From assembly GCF_014154935.1 (NCBI RefSeq), contig NZ_JACEHH010000053.1, positions 1 through 62,401 on the forward strand: a DNA stretch of 62,401 bases. The letters run 5' to 3'. The notes under the pieces are model-generated. The model was not told the DNA's origin and did not search any database. It worked only from the letters and a program-made list of their open reading frames with translations. A program made the translations under genes and the position numbers. The stretch comes from Stieleria mannarensis (lineage in GTDB: Bacteria; Planctomycetota; Planctomycetia; Pirellulales; Pirellulaceae). The stretch's first letter is position 1, and every line of letters begins with the position of its first letter. This document shows positions 7,897 through 16,347 of this stretch, piece by piece.

Positions 7897-9252
7897 TTAC
7901 AGAAACTCGCGAACGCAGTAGAGCGCCGTCAGGGCGCCGAGCACAATCCCGAGCAACAATCCGCCGACAAAGCCCACGGGGAACGGTTTGCGTCGCTCGC
8001 GGGACATGGCCGGATCGATCGGCTGGTCCAACATCGCCGGCATGGAGGAATCCGACGGGACCATGCCGACTTTGGATCCCATGTTGCCCGAGCCTTGCTG
8101 GCCGGAACTGTATTGACCCGAACTGTAGTGTCCCGATCCGTTTTGATTGGGGCCGAACAGGGGCGGCGCATCGGGGCTGGCATTGGGATAGAACTCCGGG
8201 GCGTCGTCCATGCCGATCGGGGGCGCGGTCCAAGCTTGCCGCTCGATCGGCCGGTCGACTTCGAACGACGTGGCGCACCAGGCTTCCAGTCGTTCGGCCA
8301 CTTCGGTGGCGGTCGCAATTCGCCGTGCCGGATCCTTCTCCATCATGTCGGCGATGGTGTCAACGAAGTCTTCTGACAAATCGGGGGCAAATTTTCGCGG
8401 ATGCCAGGGCGTCTGTTCGCAATGGCGTTTGCACTTGCTTTTGGAATCGCCGCCGGGAAAGGGGACTTTGCCCGTCACGGTGTAGTACAGCGTGCAGCCG
8501 AGCGAATAGAGGTCGCTGGCGGGGCCGATCGCGCGCGGGTTGCGGATTTGTTCGGGCGACAAATAGTCGGCGGTCCCGACAATCTTTCCGGCCCGCGGGT
8601 CATCGTCCAGCCCCATGCTCCAGGCTGCCAGTCCGATGTCGGAAACTTTGGCGTGGCCTTCGGGGGTGACCAGGATGTTTCCCGGTTTCACGTCGCGGTG
8701 CACCAGACCCAGGTCATGGGCGTATTGCAACCCGCGAGCGGCTTGGGAAATCACCAATGCGGCGTGCTGCATGGAGAGAGGGCCGCCGCGACGGACCAGT
8801 TTTCGCAAGTCGGTTCCCGGTACGTATTCGGTGACCAGGTAGTGGACGTTGCCGTCGCGACCGGCGTCGTAGGCGCGGACGACGAAAGGGCAATCCAACC
8901 CGGCCTGGACTCGGATTTCGCGGGTAAAGGAATCGCGTGAGAGGGCCGTCGACTTTTCCAACGGCAAGACTTTCACGGCGCACTCGCGGCCCATCACTTT
9001 GTGCACCGCTTTAAACACCTGGCCCATTCCGCCCTGGCCGATCCAGTCGGTGATCAGGTACGGCCCCAATGTCAACTTGGTCCGTCCGACGTGCAGTTGT
9101 TGTGCCTGGTATTCGGTGATCAAACCGCTTTTGACCAGCGTGGCGGCGATCAGCGCATCGTCATCGCGGCCGACCTTTTCCAGGACCTTGTCCATTTGTC
9201 GCTTGGAAACCAAACCGCTCCGCACGGCGGACTCTTGGAACACACTGCCCAT
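7897..9252 (-). CDS. Hanks-type Ser/Thr protein kinase with C-terminal membrane anchor
   Basis: A 451-residue kinase. After a helical N-terminal segment of about 60 residues, the catalytic domain shows the glycine loop GQGGMG (72-77), the ATP lysine K94, HRDVKPGN (185-192) and a D-I-G triplet at 205-207 instead of DFG, with SPEQ as the activation-segment end. All catalytic residues are present, so it should be active. A Ser/Gly/Gln-rich linker follows, and one membrane helix (VGFVGGLLLGIVLGALTALY) lies at the extreme C-terminus with almost nothing outside. It starts 2 bases after the stop of the cation-chloride cotransporter gene, so the two are one transcription unit and the transporter is an obvious candidate substrate. 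Confidence 0.92.
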   Translation of the reverse strand: MGSVFQESAVRSGLVSKRQMDKVLEKVGRDDDALIAATLVKSGLITEYQAQQLHVGRTKLTLGPYLITDWIGQGGMGQVFKAVHKVMGRECAVKVLPLEKSTALSRDSFTREIRVQAGLDCPFVVRAYDAGRDGNVHYLVTEYVPGTDLRKLVRRGGPLSMQHAALVISQAARGLQYAHDLGLVHRDVKPGNILVTPEGHAKVSDIGLAAWSMGLDDDPRAGKIVGTADYLSPEQIRNPRAIGPASDLYSLGCTLYYTVTGKVPFPGGDSKSKCKRHCEQTPWHPRKFAPDLSEDFVDTIADMMEKDPARRIATATEVAERLEAWCATSFEVDRPIERQAWTAPPIGMDDAPEFYPNASPDAPPLFGPNQNGSGHYSSGQYSSGQQGSGNMGSKVGMVPSDSSMPAMLDQPIDPAMSRERRKPFPVGFVGGLLLGIVLGALTALYCVREFL

Positions 9253-9254
9253 TT

Positions 9255-11438
9255 CTAACTCTCTAACTTCATTCCGCCGCCGCTGTGCACCAACGCGACC
9301 CGCGGCAGGTCGCCGACCAGTGCTTCCAATCGTGCCAGAAATTCCACATCATCCCCTTCGGCCGGAATCGCCAATCCCAGAAAGACGAACGCGGCATTTC
9401 GGCTGGTCGTTTGAATCGCCGTGGCCGGATCGTCCGACACCACGACTTCCGTGTGGCCGACGATACGGGCTTCCCGAAGCAAACCTTCCAGGTGTGAGTT
9501 TACTTCATCAATCGCCGAATCGCTTTGCACCACCCGCAACAGTCGCAATTGTCGCCCTTGCCAGGTCGGGTGGGAGAGCATCAGGTGGGCCAGCAATACC
9601 ATCAGTTCCCCGTTCGCTCGCCCCCGCCACCAGACGTCGACGGTGCCCGCCGGTGCGACGTCTTCGCCTTCGGAATCATCGGTTTGCCGCAGCACCACGA
9701 CGCTGCGATCGAGTCCTTCCAGATTTCTCAGTAGGCCGCCAAAGACGCGCATCCGATCGCCCGACAGGGGGCATCCCATCAAGACCACGTTGGGGCGCAG
9801 GCGTCCGAGCCCCTGGCATTGAACGAGCGCCTGGACGCCGGCGGTGTAATCGCTGGCGACGACGACCGCCGGGAACGCCGCCAAGTGGCGTTCTTTGATC
9901 ATCGCGTGCAAGATTGATTCCTGAGTGGCCAAACGCTCCGATTGGTCATCCAGCCCGCCGGGGATCACTTGGGCCAGCGCCAAGACGCCGGTTTCGCGTG
10001 ACAGCCAACTGCCGAAGACAACCAGATGCGGGCGTGAAAAACCGCTGCCGCTGAACGCCAGGACGAAAGGCCGCCAGTTCTTTGGATGGTAAAAACTGTC
10101 TTCCAATTTCAGCAGATTGCGGCGGGTGCGTTCGAACAGCAAACCGCTGCTCAAATCGCCCCACTCCGCGTTCACGTCCGCTCGCGTCAGGTAGCTGTGC
10201 AGGGCGGCGACCAAACCGCTGGCGACGATCGCCCAACGCCAATCGATCAACAGCATCACCAAACCACACCCGATCGCGCCGGCAAGCGCGGTGACCCAGT
10301 TACTGTAACGAAACTGAGGCCGATAGCTGGGATTGTTTGTGATCGATTCGTAAAACGTCGCCAGGTTCAGCAGCCCATAGGTCAATAGAAATGCCATCGT
10401 GATCAGGGGCGCGATCGAATTGAGATCCGCCGCCATGATTCCGGTCTGCGCGATCAGGGCGGTCGCCAGAATCGCCCGCCGCGGTTCGCCGTCGTTGCCG
10501 CTGACGCCGAAGGGGACCAGCCGCAAAAAGACGCGATCGCGGGCCAACGATTGCAGAATCCGCGGGGCGCCCATCATGCTGCCCAAGGCGGACGAAAGCG
10601 TCGCGGCAAACACGCCCAAGGTGATCAGCATCGGGAACATGGCGACCTTGCCGACGACCATGTTGTCTCCGATCAAATCGTCACGGTTGGCACTCGCACC
10701 CAGACAGACCGCCATCAAGGCATAGATCAGCATGGTCGTCGCGACGGCCGACAACGTCCCGACGGGGATCGAGCGGGCCGGATCACGCAGGTCGCCCGAC
10801 ATGTTCGCACCGGCCATGATCCCGGTCACCGCGGGAAAAAACAACGCAAACACGGTCCAGAACGATTCGCCACCCTGAAAGCCGGTGCCCCAATTGGAGG
10901 CCAGATTGCCCGCGTCGAACTGTCCGGCCGCCCCGCCAAAAAACGACAGCAGCGAGATCGCCACACTGGCCAGGATCACAAATTGAATCTTGATCGCCCA
11001 GCTGGCGCCGACCCAGACGCAGACCGTCACCAGCAGATTGGTCACCGAAGCGACCAGGATCGGCGACGTCCCCTCGGGCAGCAGGACCATCAACGCCTCG
11101 GAGAAACCGATCACGTACATCGCTACCGAAAGGGCTTGGGCGGCGAAAAACACCAACCCGATCGCGCCGCCGAATTCAGGCCCCAGGCTGCGGCTGATCA
11201 GAAAGTACGCCCCGCCGCCTTCGACACGTGTGTTGGTGGCGATCGCCGAAAGCGACAAACTGGTCAGCGTGGTGATCGCATTGCTGGCCAGCACGATGAC
11301 CAATGCCGCAAACACTCCGGCCTGTCCGACGACGAACCCGAAGCGCAGGAACATGATGACGCCCAGGATGGTCAACACACACGGGGTGAAGACGCCACCA
11401 AAGGTCGAAAACGAATTCCCTTTCTCTCCACCCTTCAC
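9255..11438 (-). CDS. Cation-chloride cotransporter (SLC12/NKCC-like, APC superfamily)
   Basis: A 727-residue secondary transporter. The first membrane region (TFGGVFTPCVLTILGVIMFL) and the run GGGAYFLISRSLGPEFGGAI followed by GLVFFAAQALSVAMY closely match the signature of eukaryotic Na-K-Cl and K-Cl cotransporters. About twelve membrane segments reach residue 430. The remaining 300 residues are cytoplasmic and keep landmarks of the SLC12 C-terminal regulatory domain, including NWRPFVLAFSG and TVDVWWRGRANGELMVLLAH. The start is GTG at 11438 with CGGAG upstream. The longer open frame to 11723 runs through a dispersed repeat and is rejected. Substrate ions cannot be read from the sequence. Downstream is a Ser/Thr kinase gene, 2 bases away. 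Confidence 0.9.
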   Translation of the reverse strand: MKGGEKGNSFSTFGGVFTPCVLTILGVIMFLRFGFVVGQAGVFAALVIVLASNAITTLTSLSLSAIATNTRVEGGGAYFLISRSLGPEFGGAIGLVFFAAQALSVAMYVIGFSEALMVLLPEGTSPILVASVTNLLVTVCVWVGASWAIKIQFVILASVAISLLSFFGGAAGQFDAGNLASNWGTGFQGGESFWTVFALFFPAVTGIMAGANMSGDLRDPARSIPVGTLSAVATTMLIYALMAVCLGASANRDDLIGDNMVVGKVAMFPMLITLGVFAATLSSALGSMMGAPRILQSLARDRVFLRLVPFGVSGNDGEPRRAILATALIAQTGIMAADLNSIAPLITMAFLLTYGLLNLATFYESITNNPSYRPQFRYSNWVTALAGAIGCGLVMLLIDWRWAIVASGLVAALHSYLTRADVNAEWGDLSSGLLFERTRRNLLKLEDSFYHPKNWRPFVLAFSGSGFSRPHLVVFGSWLSRETGVLALAQVIPGGLDDQSERLATQESILHAMIKERHLAAFPAVVVASDYTAGVQALVQCQGLGRLRPNVVLMGCPLSGDRMRVFGGLLRNLEGLDRSVVVLRQTDDSEGEDVAPAGTVDVWWRGRANGELMVLLAHLMLSHPTWQGRQLRLLRVVQSDSAIDEVNSHLEGLLREARIVGHTEVVVSDDPATAIQTTSRNAAFVFLGLAIPAEGDDVEFLARLEALVGDLPRVALVHSGGGMKLES

Positions 11439-11555
11439 AGCGGACTCCGGATCGCATGGCTGAAACGCGCAACCGGTCCCTGCAAGACCGGCCGGTCGCC
11501 GGACAATTCTAGCGGCAATACGGTGATTGCGGGATCGGGCGCTGTGTGGGGGGCG

Positions 11556-11636
11556 GTAGCGGAAGCCGCGGAGGCTTTCGGCGTTCTCCCGGGCGGCTTC
11601 GCCGCAGACAGCGAAACTCTTGGCGACTTCCGCTAC
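11556..11636. repeat. Dispersed palindromic repeat GTAGCGGAAGCC, copy A
   Basis: An inverted-repeat element with ends GTAGCGGAAG and CTTCCGCTAC, and internal stretches CCGCGGAGGCTTTCGGC and GCGAAACTCTTGGCGA. A second copy with the same ends lies at 44184-44260 after the secretin gene. It sits in the gap between the cotransporter start and the TatD-like gene end. Confidence 0.8.
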
Positions 11637-11661
11637 CCCGACACCAGGATTGACGGAAGCC

Positions 11662-12474
11662 CTAGCCCCGCGGAGTGAAATTAAACTGCTTGCTCTTGGA
11701 GAAGAATTCCAGCGGGTTGTCATAGACGACTTTACGGATCAACGATTCCGGCAGAGAGCGTCGTCGCATTTCGAAGATCAAATCGGGGACGGCGGTCGGC
11801 TTACTCGGCCCCCAATCGCCGGCCGAATTGGCCAGCAGGCGTTCACCGCCAGTCTGTTCGATCATGTCCACGGCTCGCTCGGGGGTGCACTTGGTGACCG
11901 GGTACAGCGTCATCCCGCCCCAGAACCCGCGATCGAGCACTTCGCTGATCGTGTGCTCTTCGACGTGATCGACCAAGACCCGATCGGGATCCAGTCGCTG
12001 GTCGTCGCACAGCATGTCCAGGATCATCCGCGTCCCCTGGTACTTGTCTTCCAGGTGTGGCGTGTGGATCAAGATCGACTGGCCGTACTTAGCCGCCAAG
12101 TCCAGATGCTCCAGAAAGATCGTCGCTTCGTTCTTGGTGTTTTTGTTCAGTCCGATTTCGCCGATCCCGAGCACGTTGGGCTTGTCTAAAAACTCCGGAA
12201 TCATGGCGATCACCTCGCGCGACAGCGAGACATTCTCAGCCTCCTTGGCGTTGATGCACAGCCAGGTGAAGTGTTGGATGCCGTATTGTGCGGCGCGCGC
12301 CGGTTCGGTTTCGGTCAGCTGGCGAAAATAGTCGCGGAAACCGTCCACGCTGCCACGGTCATAGCCGGCCCAGAAGGCCGGTTCGCTCATTGCCACGCAG
12401 CCCATCCGCGCAAGCGTCGCATAGTCGTCCGTGGTGCGGGAAACCATGTGGATGTGCGGGTCGATGTAGTCCAT
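11662..12474 (-). CDS. TatD-like metal-dependent hydrolase (EboB-like)
   Basis: A 270-residue TIM-barrel hydrolase. The N-terminal metal motif is DPHIH (residues 5-9). A glutamate in GIGEIGLN, histidines in ILIHTPH and VLVDHVEEHT, and the C-terminal NSAGDWG aspartate complete the expected TatD-type metal centre. The N-terminal sequence MDYIDPHIHMVSRTTDDY and the EPAFWAGYDRGSVDGFRDYF stretch resemble EboB of the ebo gene clusters more than DNase TatD. No other ebo genes such as the UbiA-like eboC are seen here. The family is certain but the substrate is unknown. A small gene lies 46 bp upstream on the same strand. Confidence 0.83.
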   Translation of the reverse strand: MDYIDPHIHMVSRTTDDYATLARMGCVAMSEPAFWAGYDRGSVDGFRDYFRQLTETEPARAAQYGIQHFTWLCINAKEAENVSLSREVIAMIPEFLDKPNVLGIGEIGLNKNTKNEATIFLEHLDLAAKYGQSILIHTPHLEDKYQGTRMILDMLCDDQRLDPDRVLVDHVEEHTISEVLDRGFWGGMTLYPVTKCTPERAVDMIEQTGGERLLANSAGDWGPSKPTAVPDLIFEMRRRSLPESLIRKVVYDNPLEFFSKSKQFNFTPRG

Positions 12475-12520
12475 ACGTCATCAATCAAGGTGTAAGGGGG
12501 GACGCTGACCGTCAGGTGCG

Positions 12521-12796
12521 TCAGTTGGCGGTGAATCCAAATTGCTCGCGCCAGTCGGCGTCGTACTCGCGTGAGAACAATTGCTGCAGTTGCTCGGCAC
12601 GGTTGGGAGCGTCAGACAACAAGATCTTCGTTGCCTCGCCTAACAGATCCCGCTTCGATTGGGCCGCCTCCTGCAACGTCTCCGACTGGCATGCTCGGTC
12701 GATTCGATCCAACGTTGCGGCGACTTCAAGCAGTTTGGCGCGGACATCCAAAAACGATTCCGCGACAATCGCATCGCCGTTTCGCTCGTTTGTCAT
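12521..12796 (-). CDS. Small conserved-looking protein upstream of the TatD-like gene
   Basis: A 91-residue soluble, mainly helical, acidic protein (MTNERNGDAIVAESFLDVRA onward, ending REQFGFTAN). It has no membrane segment, cysteine cluster or recognised domain. The start chosen is ATG at 12796. A longer frame to 12904 adds a leader unlike the rest. It precedes the TatD-like hydrolase by 46 bp on the same strand and may be its partner, but no function can be assigned. Confidence 0.6.
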   Translation of the reverse strand: MTNERNGDAIVAESFLDVRAKLLEVAATLDRIDRACQSETLQEAAQSKRDLLGEATKILLSDAPNRAEQLQQLFSREYDADWREQFGFTAN

Positions 12797-12910
12797 AGAT
12801 TTGCTCGATGATGTGAAGGGACATGCCGGTTGTCGGTCCACGTGTGCGTTCCGATTCAATGCATTATAACCTGCCAACCGACTTTCGCTCGACTCCCCCA
12901 ACACGCGGTG

Positions 12911-15223
12911 TCAAAGTCCGCGATATTGCGAGGCTATCAATCGTCGCAGCCGGTTCCAGAGGCTGGTCGAATCGACGTGGATTTCTGCGCGGACCACCGA
13001 TCGAGACGGCAAGGTCAGCGGCAACGGATCCTCCAACGTGATTCGAACCCAATACAGCGTGTCCCGATCTTGTGAATCCTGAGATTGCGAGTCCGGCGAT
13101 TTCGATCGATCGATCCCGGCGACGTCGCCCGTTGACAGCTCTGGAGGGATCGATTCCCTGACGGCACGGACTATCTGTCGCACGGTTCCCCGGCCGCGCC
13201 GCGACGACATCGACGCGTGACGCACCCGAACCTCTTGTTGGGCAGCGACCCAATCAATTTGATCTTGATCGACCAACGCGACTCCGTTGCGATCGATGGG
13301 GTGTCCGACCCAACCCAACAACGTGCTGCGTGGAACCCATTGTCCGCATTGCAATCGTCGGTCGCGGGCGTCGACCGGCCGCGGGGCCGAATGCACAAAG
13401 CGACCGGCCGAGCGGGCGACAAGCGTCAAACGATCGACACGCCGGGTCAGGACCCGATGCTGCTGTTCGGCCGCGTCGCGGCGTTTGACCGAGAGTGCCA
13501 GCGCGGTCGGGTTCGCCCCTGACGATCCTTTGCGTGATTCCCAGGCCGTGACCAGTGCGGTTGCGAGCTCCAGTTCGGCTTGGGCGCTGGCAAGCTGGTC
13601 CTCCAAGGCGTCGTTTTGCAGCCGCACCAACACCTGACCCGCCGTCACCTGGCTTCCCGATTCGGCGAGTGCGACGATCCGCCCGGATTCCAGCGCGCGG
13701 AGTTCCTGTTGATCGGCGGCGACGACCAACATTGGCACCACAACGTGCTTGGGAAATGGGATCACCATGCCGACGGCCAACAGCAACAACGCAGACGTCA
13801 CCACCGCGACCGCCCGGCGATGTTGCCACCATCGTTGCGGCGGTGCGGCCATTGACGAATTGGCCGCTGATGATTCCGCGTTCGCCGAGTCCACCGAGAC
13901 GGGTGCGGGGGCTGGCGGTTGCAGCACGGGACCGACGGCCCGCAAGACCATCGATCCCAGCAGCGTCCCGGCAAACGCGGCGCCCAACCACCCCAGGCCG
14001 ACATCGACCGAGGCGTGGTAGATCAACAAAGTGATCACGCCGACGACGAACAAGCGATACAGTGCGCTGGCGGCGGCGTAGAGCAACAGTGCGCCGGGCG
14101 GAACGACGCGGCCGAGTGATTCATCCGGTTGAACATCCGCCGCAGCGCCCCAGACCAGTCGCCTGGCCGCGTGACGCAGCACCCCGCCAGCACGCTGGGC
14201 AAGATTGGGGACGCCGATCCAATCGGCCAACATGAAGTAGCCGTCGTAACGCAGTAACGGATTGCCGTTGATCAGCAATGTCGAAACGCCACCGACGACC
14301 ATGACGACGAGTGCCAGGTCGTGAAGGACCGACGGTGCGGTCACCGCCCAAATCACCGTCGCCAAACCGGCCAAGCACAATTCGGCCAGCATGCCGGCGG
14401 CCGAAACCAGCACCCGCTCGCTGCGTCGGGGCACACGCCACAGGTCGGAAACGTCACAATACAAACAGGGCGTTGCGAACAACAACATCACACCCAATTC
14501 ACGACATTCCGCGCCGACCCGACGACACGCCAGCACGTGCGCCAGCTCGTGAACCGATTTGACCAACGCGATCGTGATCAACAGACCGACCAGCCAACGC
14601 GGGTCGCGGCGGGCAAACGCCGATGAGACTTCAGCTGCGAAAACATCAAAGCGGCCGACCAGCAGCGCGATCGCTAACATCGCAAGGCACATCGGCACGA
14701 TCCAAACCGTTGTCGAAAAGACATTTCCCATGGACGGATCTGCCGGACCCAACCAGCGGTTCGGATTGAATCCCGGCAACCGAAACGCAACCAGGCGGCT
14801 GACAAAGCGAACGATTCCCCCGGCTTGCGCCGATCGTGTGTCGGATGCTGCGGCCTGTGATTGCAGCGCTCGATCGATCGGGCCGGCTTGACCGACCGAC
14901 ACCAGCAACCCCTTACGGCGGGCTTGCGTGTAAAACGACAGCAGCGCGTTGAGGCTGGATTCCAGCGGTCGGATCGTCGCGGCGGCCAACTGGCACAGCT
15001 CGCGAACTGACTGACCGCCATCGGCCAGTTCCAACAATCGCTTCTCGACTTGCGAAAGACAAAACCACTCACCGGCCAACGGATCGTTCACGACCCAGTA
15101 GCCGTCCGCCTCGCCGATCCCGTCGACCCAACAGAAGTGCAGGTCCCTCCGCAGCCGCCAGAGGTCACGGCCGCGCGTGGTGGCGTGGGGTTGCATACTG
15201 CCCCGCGTCGCTCCATTCACCAT
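12911..15223 (-). CDS. Peptidase M50 (site-2 protease-like) fused to HlyD-type domain
   Basis: A 770-residue membrane protein. Residues 25-110 form a PqqD-like winged-helix region (GYWVVNDPLAGEWFCLSQVE). The M50 peptidase part follows, with HELAH at 225-229 inside a membrane helix and a second motif GNPLLRYDGY near 315-325. After several more membrane segments, the last 270 residues are a periplasmic HlyD/lipoyl-like domain with a coiled coil (AGQVLVRLQNDALEDQLASA). This layout matches the peptide zinc metalloprotease (YydH-like) group. The ATG overlaps the stop of the upstream HlyD gene as ATGGTGA, so translation is probably coupled. It likely works with the two upstream genes in export or maturation of an unknown substrate. 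Confidence 0.85.
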   Translation of the reverse strand: MVNGATRGSMQPHATTRGRDLWRLRRDLHFCWVDGIGEADGYWVVNDPLAGEWFCLSQVEKRLLELADGGQSVRELCQLAAATIRPLESSLNALLSFYTQARRKGLLVSVGQAGPIDRALQSQAAASDTRSAQAGGIVRFVSRLVAFRLPGFNPNRWLGPADPSMGNVFSTTVWIVPMCLAMLAIALLVGRFDVFAAEVSSAFARRDPRWLVGLLITIALVKSVHELAHVLACRRVGAECRELGVMLLFATPCLYCDVSDLWRVPRRSERVLVSAAGMLAELCLAGLATVIWAVTAPSVLHDLALVVMVVGGVSTLLINGNPLLRYDGYFMLADWIGVPNLAQRAGGVLRHAARRLVWGAAADVQPDESLGRVVPPGALLLYAAASALYRLFVVGVITLLIYHASVDVGLGWLGAAFAGTLLGSMVLRAVGPVLQPPAPAPVSVDSANAESSAANSSMAAPPQRWWQHRRAVAVVTSALLLLAVGMVIPFPKHVVVPMLVVAADQQELRALESGRIVALAESGSQVTAGQVLVRLQNDALEDQLASAQAELELATALVTAWESRKGSSGANPTALALSVKRRDAAEQQHRVLTRRVDRLTLVARSAGRFVHSAPRPVDARDRRLQCGQWVPRSTLLGWVGHPIDRNGVALVDQDQIDWVAAQQEVRVRHASMSSRRGRGTVRQIVRAVRESIPPELSTGDVAGIDRSKSPDSQSQDSQDRDTLYWVRITLEDPLPLTLPSRSVVRAEIHVDSTSLWNRLRRLIASQYRGL

Positions 15224-16347
15224 TGGATTTCCACGCGATCCCCCGGAAAGAATTCGCTGCCGGGCAGACGAACCAGGAATCGAAATTCACCGCTGACGCG
15301 ATCGCGTTCTGGGCTGACGAAATCGATCGTGCCGAGGACTTCTCGGTCCGCCGATCTCAAGCGGACCTCTTGCCCGGGCTTCGGTCGGACACCACCGCTG
15401 AAGAAGCCTTCGGCATGCAATTGATCCAGATTGATCACACGCACCACCGAGTCGCCGGGGCGAACCCATTCGCCGCGTCGTTTGTAGATCTCCACCACGA
15501 CGCCATCGATCGGAGCGACGACCCGATGGCGGGCCACGTTCAGTTCGGCGATGTGCAGTGTTTTCTGTTTCGTTTCAATCTCGATCCGTAGCAACTCGGC
15601 GTCAGACTCGGCCACCGAACGTCGCAACTGGGCGCGTTTGGCGGCCAACTCGGCGATCTTGACGCCCTGGGATTCACTTTGGGCGGAAAGCTGGTCCATC
15701 CGCCGTTCGAACTCGGCCTGGATGCGTTCCAGTTGTGAACGGTCATATTTCAGCCGCAGATTTTCCAGCTCGGATTCGGAGACGCTGTCGGCGAACGTCT
15801 CCCGCGCCTGGACGGCTCGGGACCATTCGTTCTTGGCGACCGCTTCGGCCTTTTCCGCTGCCGAAACGCGAACCTGGTTGAGCGATTTTTCCGATGCGAT
15901 CTTCGCCAACAGACGTTGTTGTTCCAGCACCGCTTCCTTTTCTTGGGATTCCGTTTCGGCGATCAGGTCGTCGCGATACTGGCTGGATCGCTGTCGGCTG
16001 GTTGCCAGCTCGGTGGCCGCCAGCTCGCGGCGGGCCTGGCTGATGTGGTCGTCGATTCGCGCGATCACTTGGCCGGCTTTGACCGGATCGCCCAGGCTGA
16101 CTTCCAAGCTGCCGATCGGCCCCGCTTCCAGCGCCGGGACTTCGACTTGATCGATCAGCTTGATCACCAGCGGACCGATGACTTTCGGCATGGCCGCTTG
16201 CGGATCCTCCGCTGCGGCGGTCTGCGCGATGCAAAGCATCATCGCGATGGCGGTCCACTGTGCCAGGCGACCGAAGCTGACGATTGGGCCGCGATCGCCA
16301 TCGAGTATGAAGCGATAACGACGCGTTGGAAACCGATCGTTGTTCAT
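15217..16347 (-). CDS. HlyD-family membrane-fusion (adaptor) protein
   Basis: A 376-residue periplasmic adaptor. A signal peptide or anchor is near residues 28-48 (WTAIAMMLCIAQTAAAEDPQ). The two halves of a lipoyl domain (GSLEVSLGDPVKAGQVIARI and HRVVAPIDGVVVEIYKRRGE) bracket a long alpha-helical hairpin of some 170 residues, and a beta-barrel region ends the protein. The start at 16347 makes an ATGA overlap with the preceding gene. An in-frame ATG at 16353 is equally possible. It is the middle gene of a three-gene unit that contains no obvious ATPase or RND pump. Confidence 0.87.
   Translation of the reverse strand: MNNDRFPTRRYRFILDGDRGPIVSFGRLAQWTAIAMMLCIAQTAAAEDPQAAMPKVIGPLVIKLIDQVEVPALEAGPIGSLEVSLGDPVKAGQVIARIDDHISQARRELAATELATSRQRSSQYRDDLIAETESQEKEAVLEQQRLLAKIASEKSLNQVRVSAAEKAEAVAKNEWSRAVQARETFADSVSESELENLRLKYDRSQLERIQAEFERRMDQLSAQSESQGVKIAELAAKRAQLRRSVAESDAELLRIEIETKQKTLHIAELNVARHRVVAPIDGVVVEIYKRRGEWVRPGDSVVRVINLDQLHAEGFFSGGVRPKPGQEVRLRSADREVLGTIDFVSPERDRVSGEFRFLVRLPGSEFFPGDRVEIQW

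Noticed and set aside
9255..11723. Longer start for the cotransporter at 11723
   Set aside because: The extra 95 codons cross the palindromic repeat at 11556-11636 and have no family similarity; GTG 11438 has a ribosome site.
11662..12796. A complete ebo gene cluster
   Set aside because: Only the EboB-like hydrolase fits; the neighbouring 91-residue protein is not clearly EboA and no UbiA-like or EboD gene follows.
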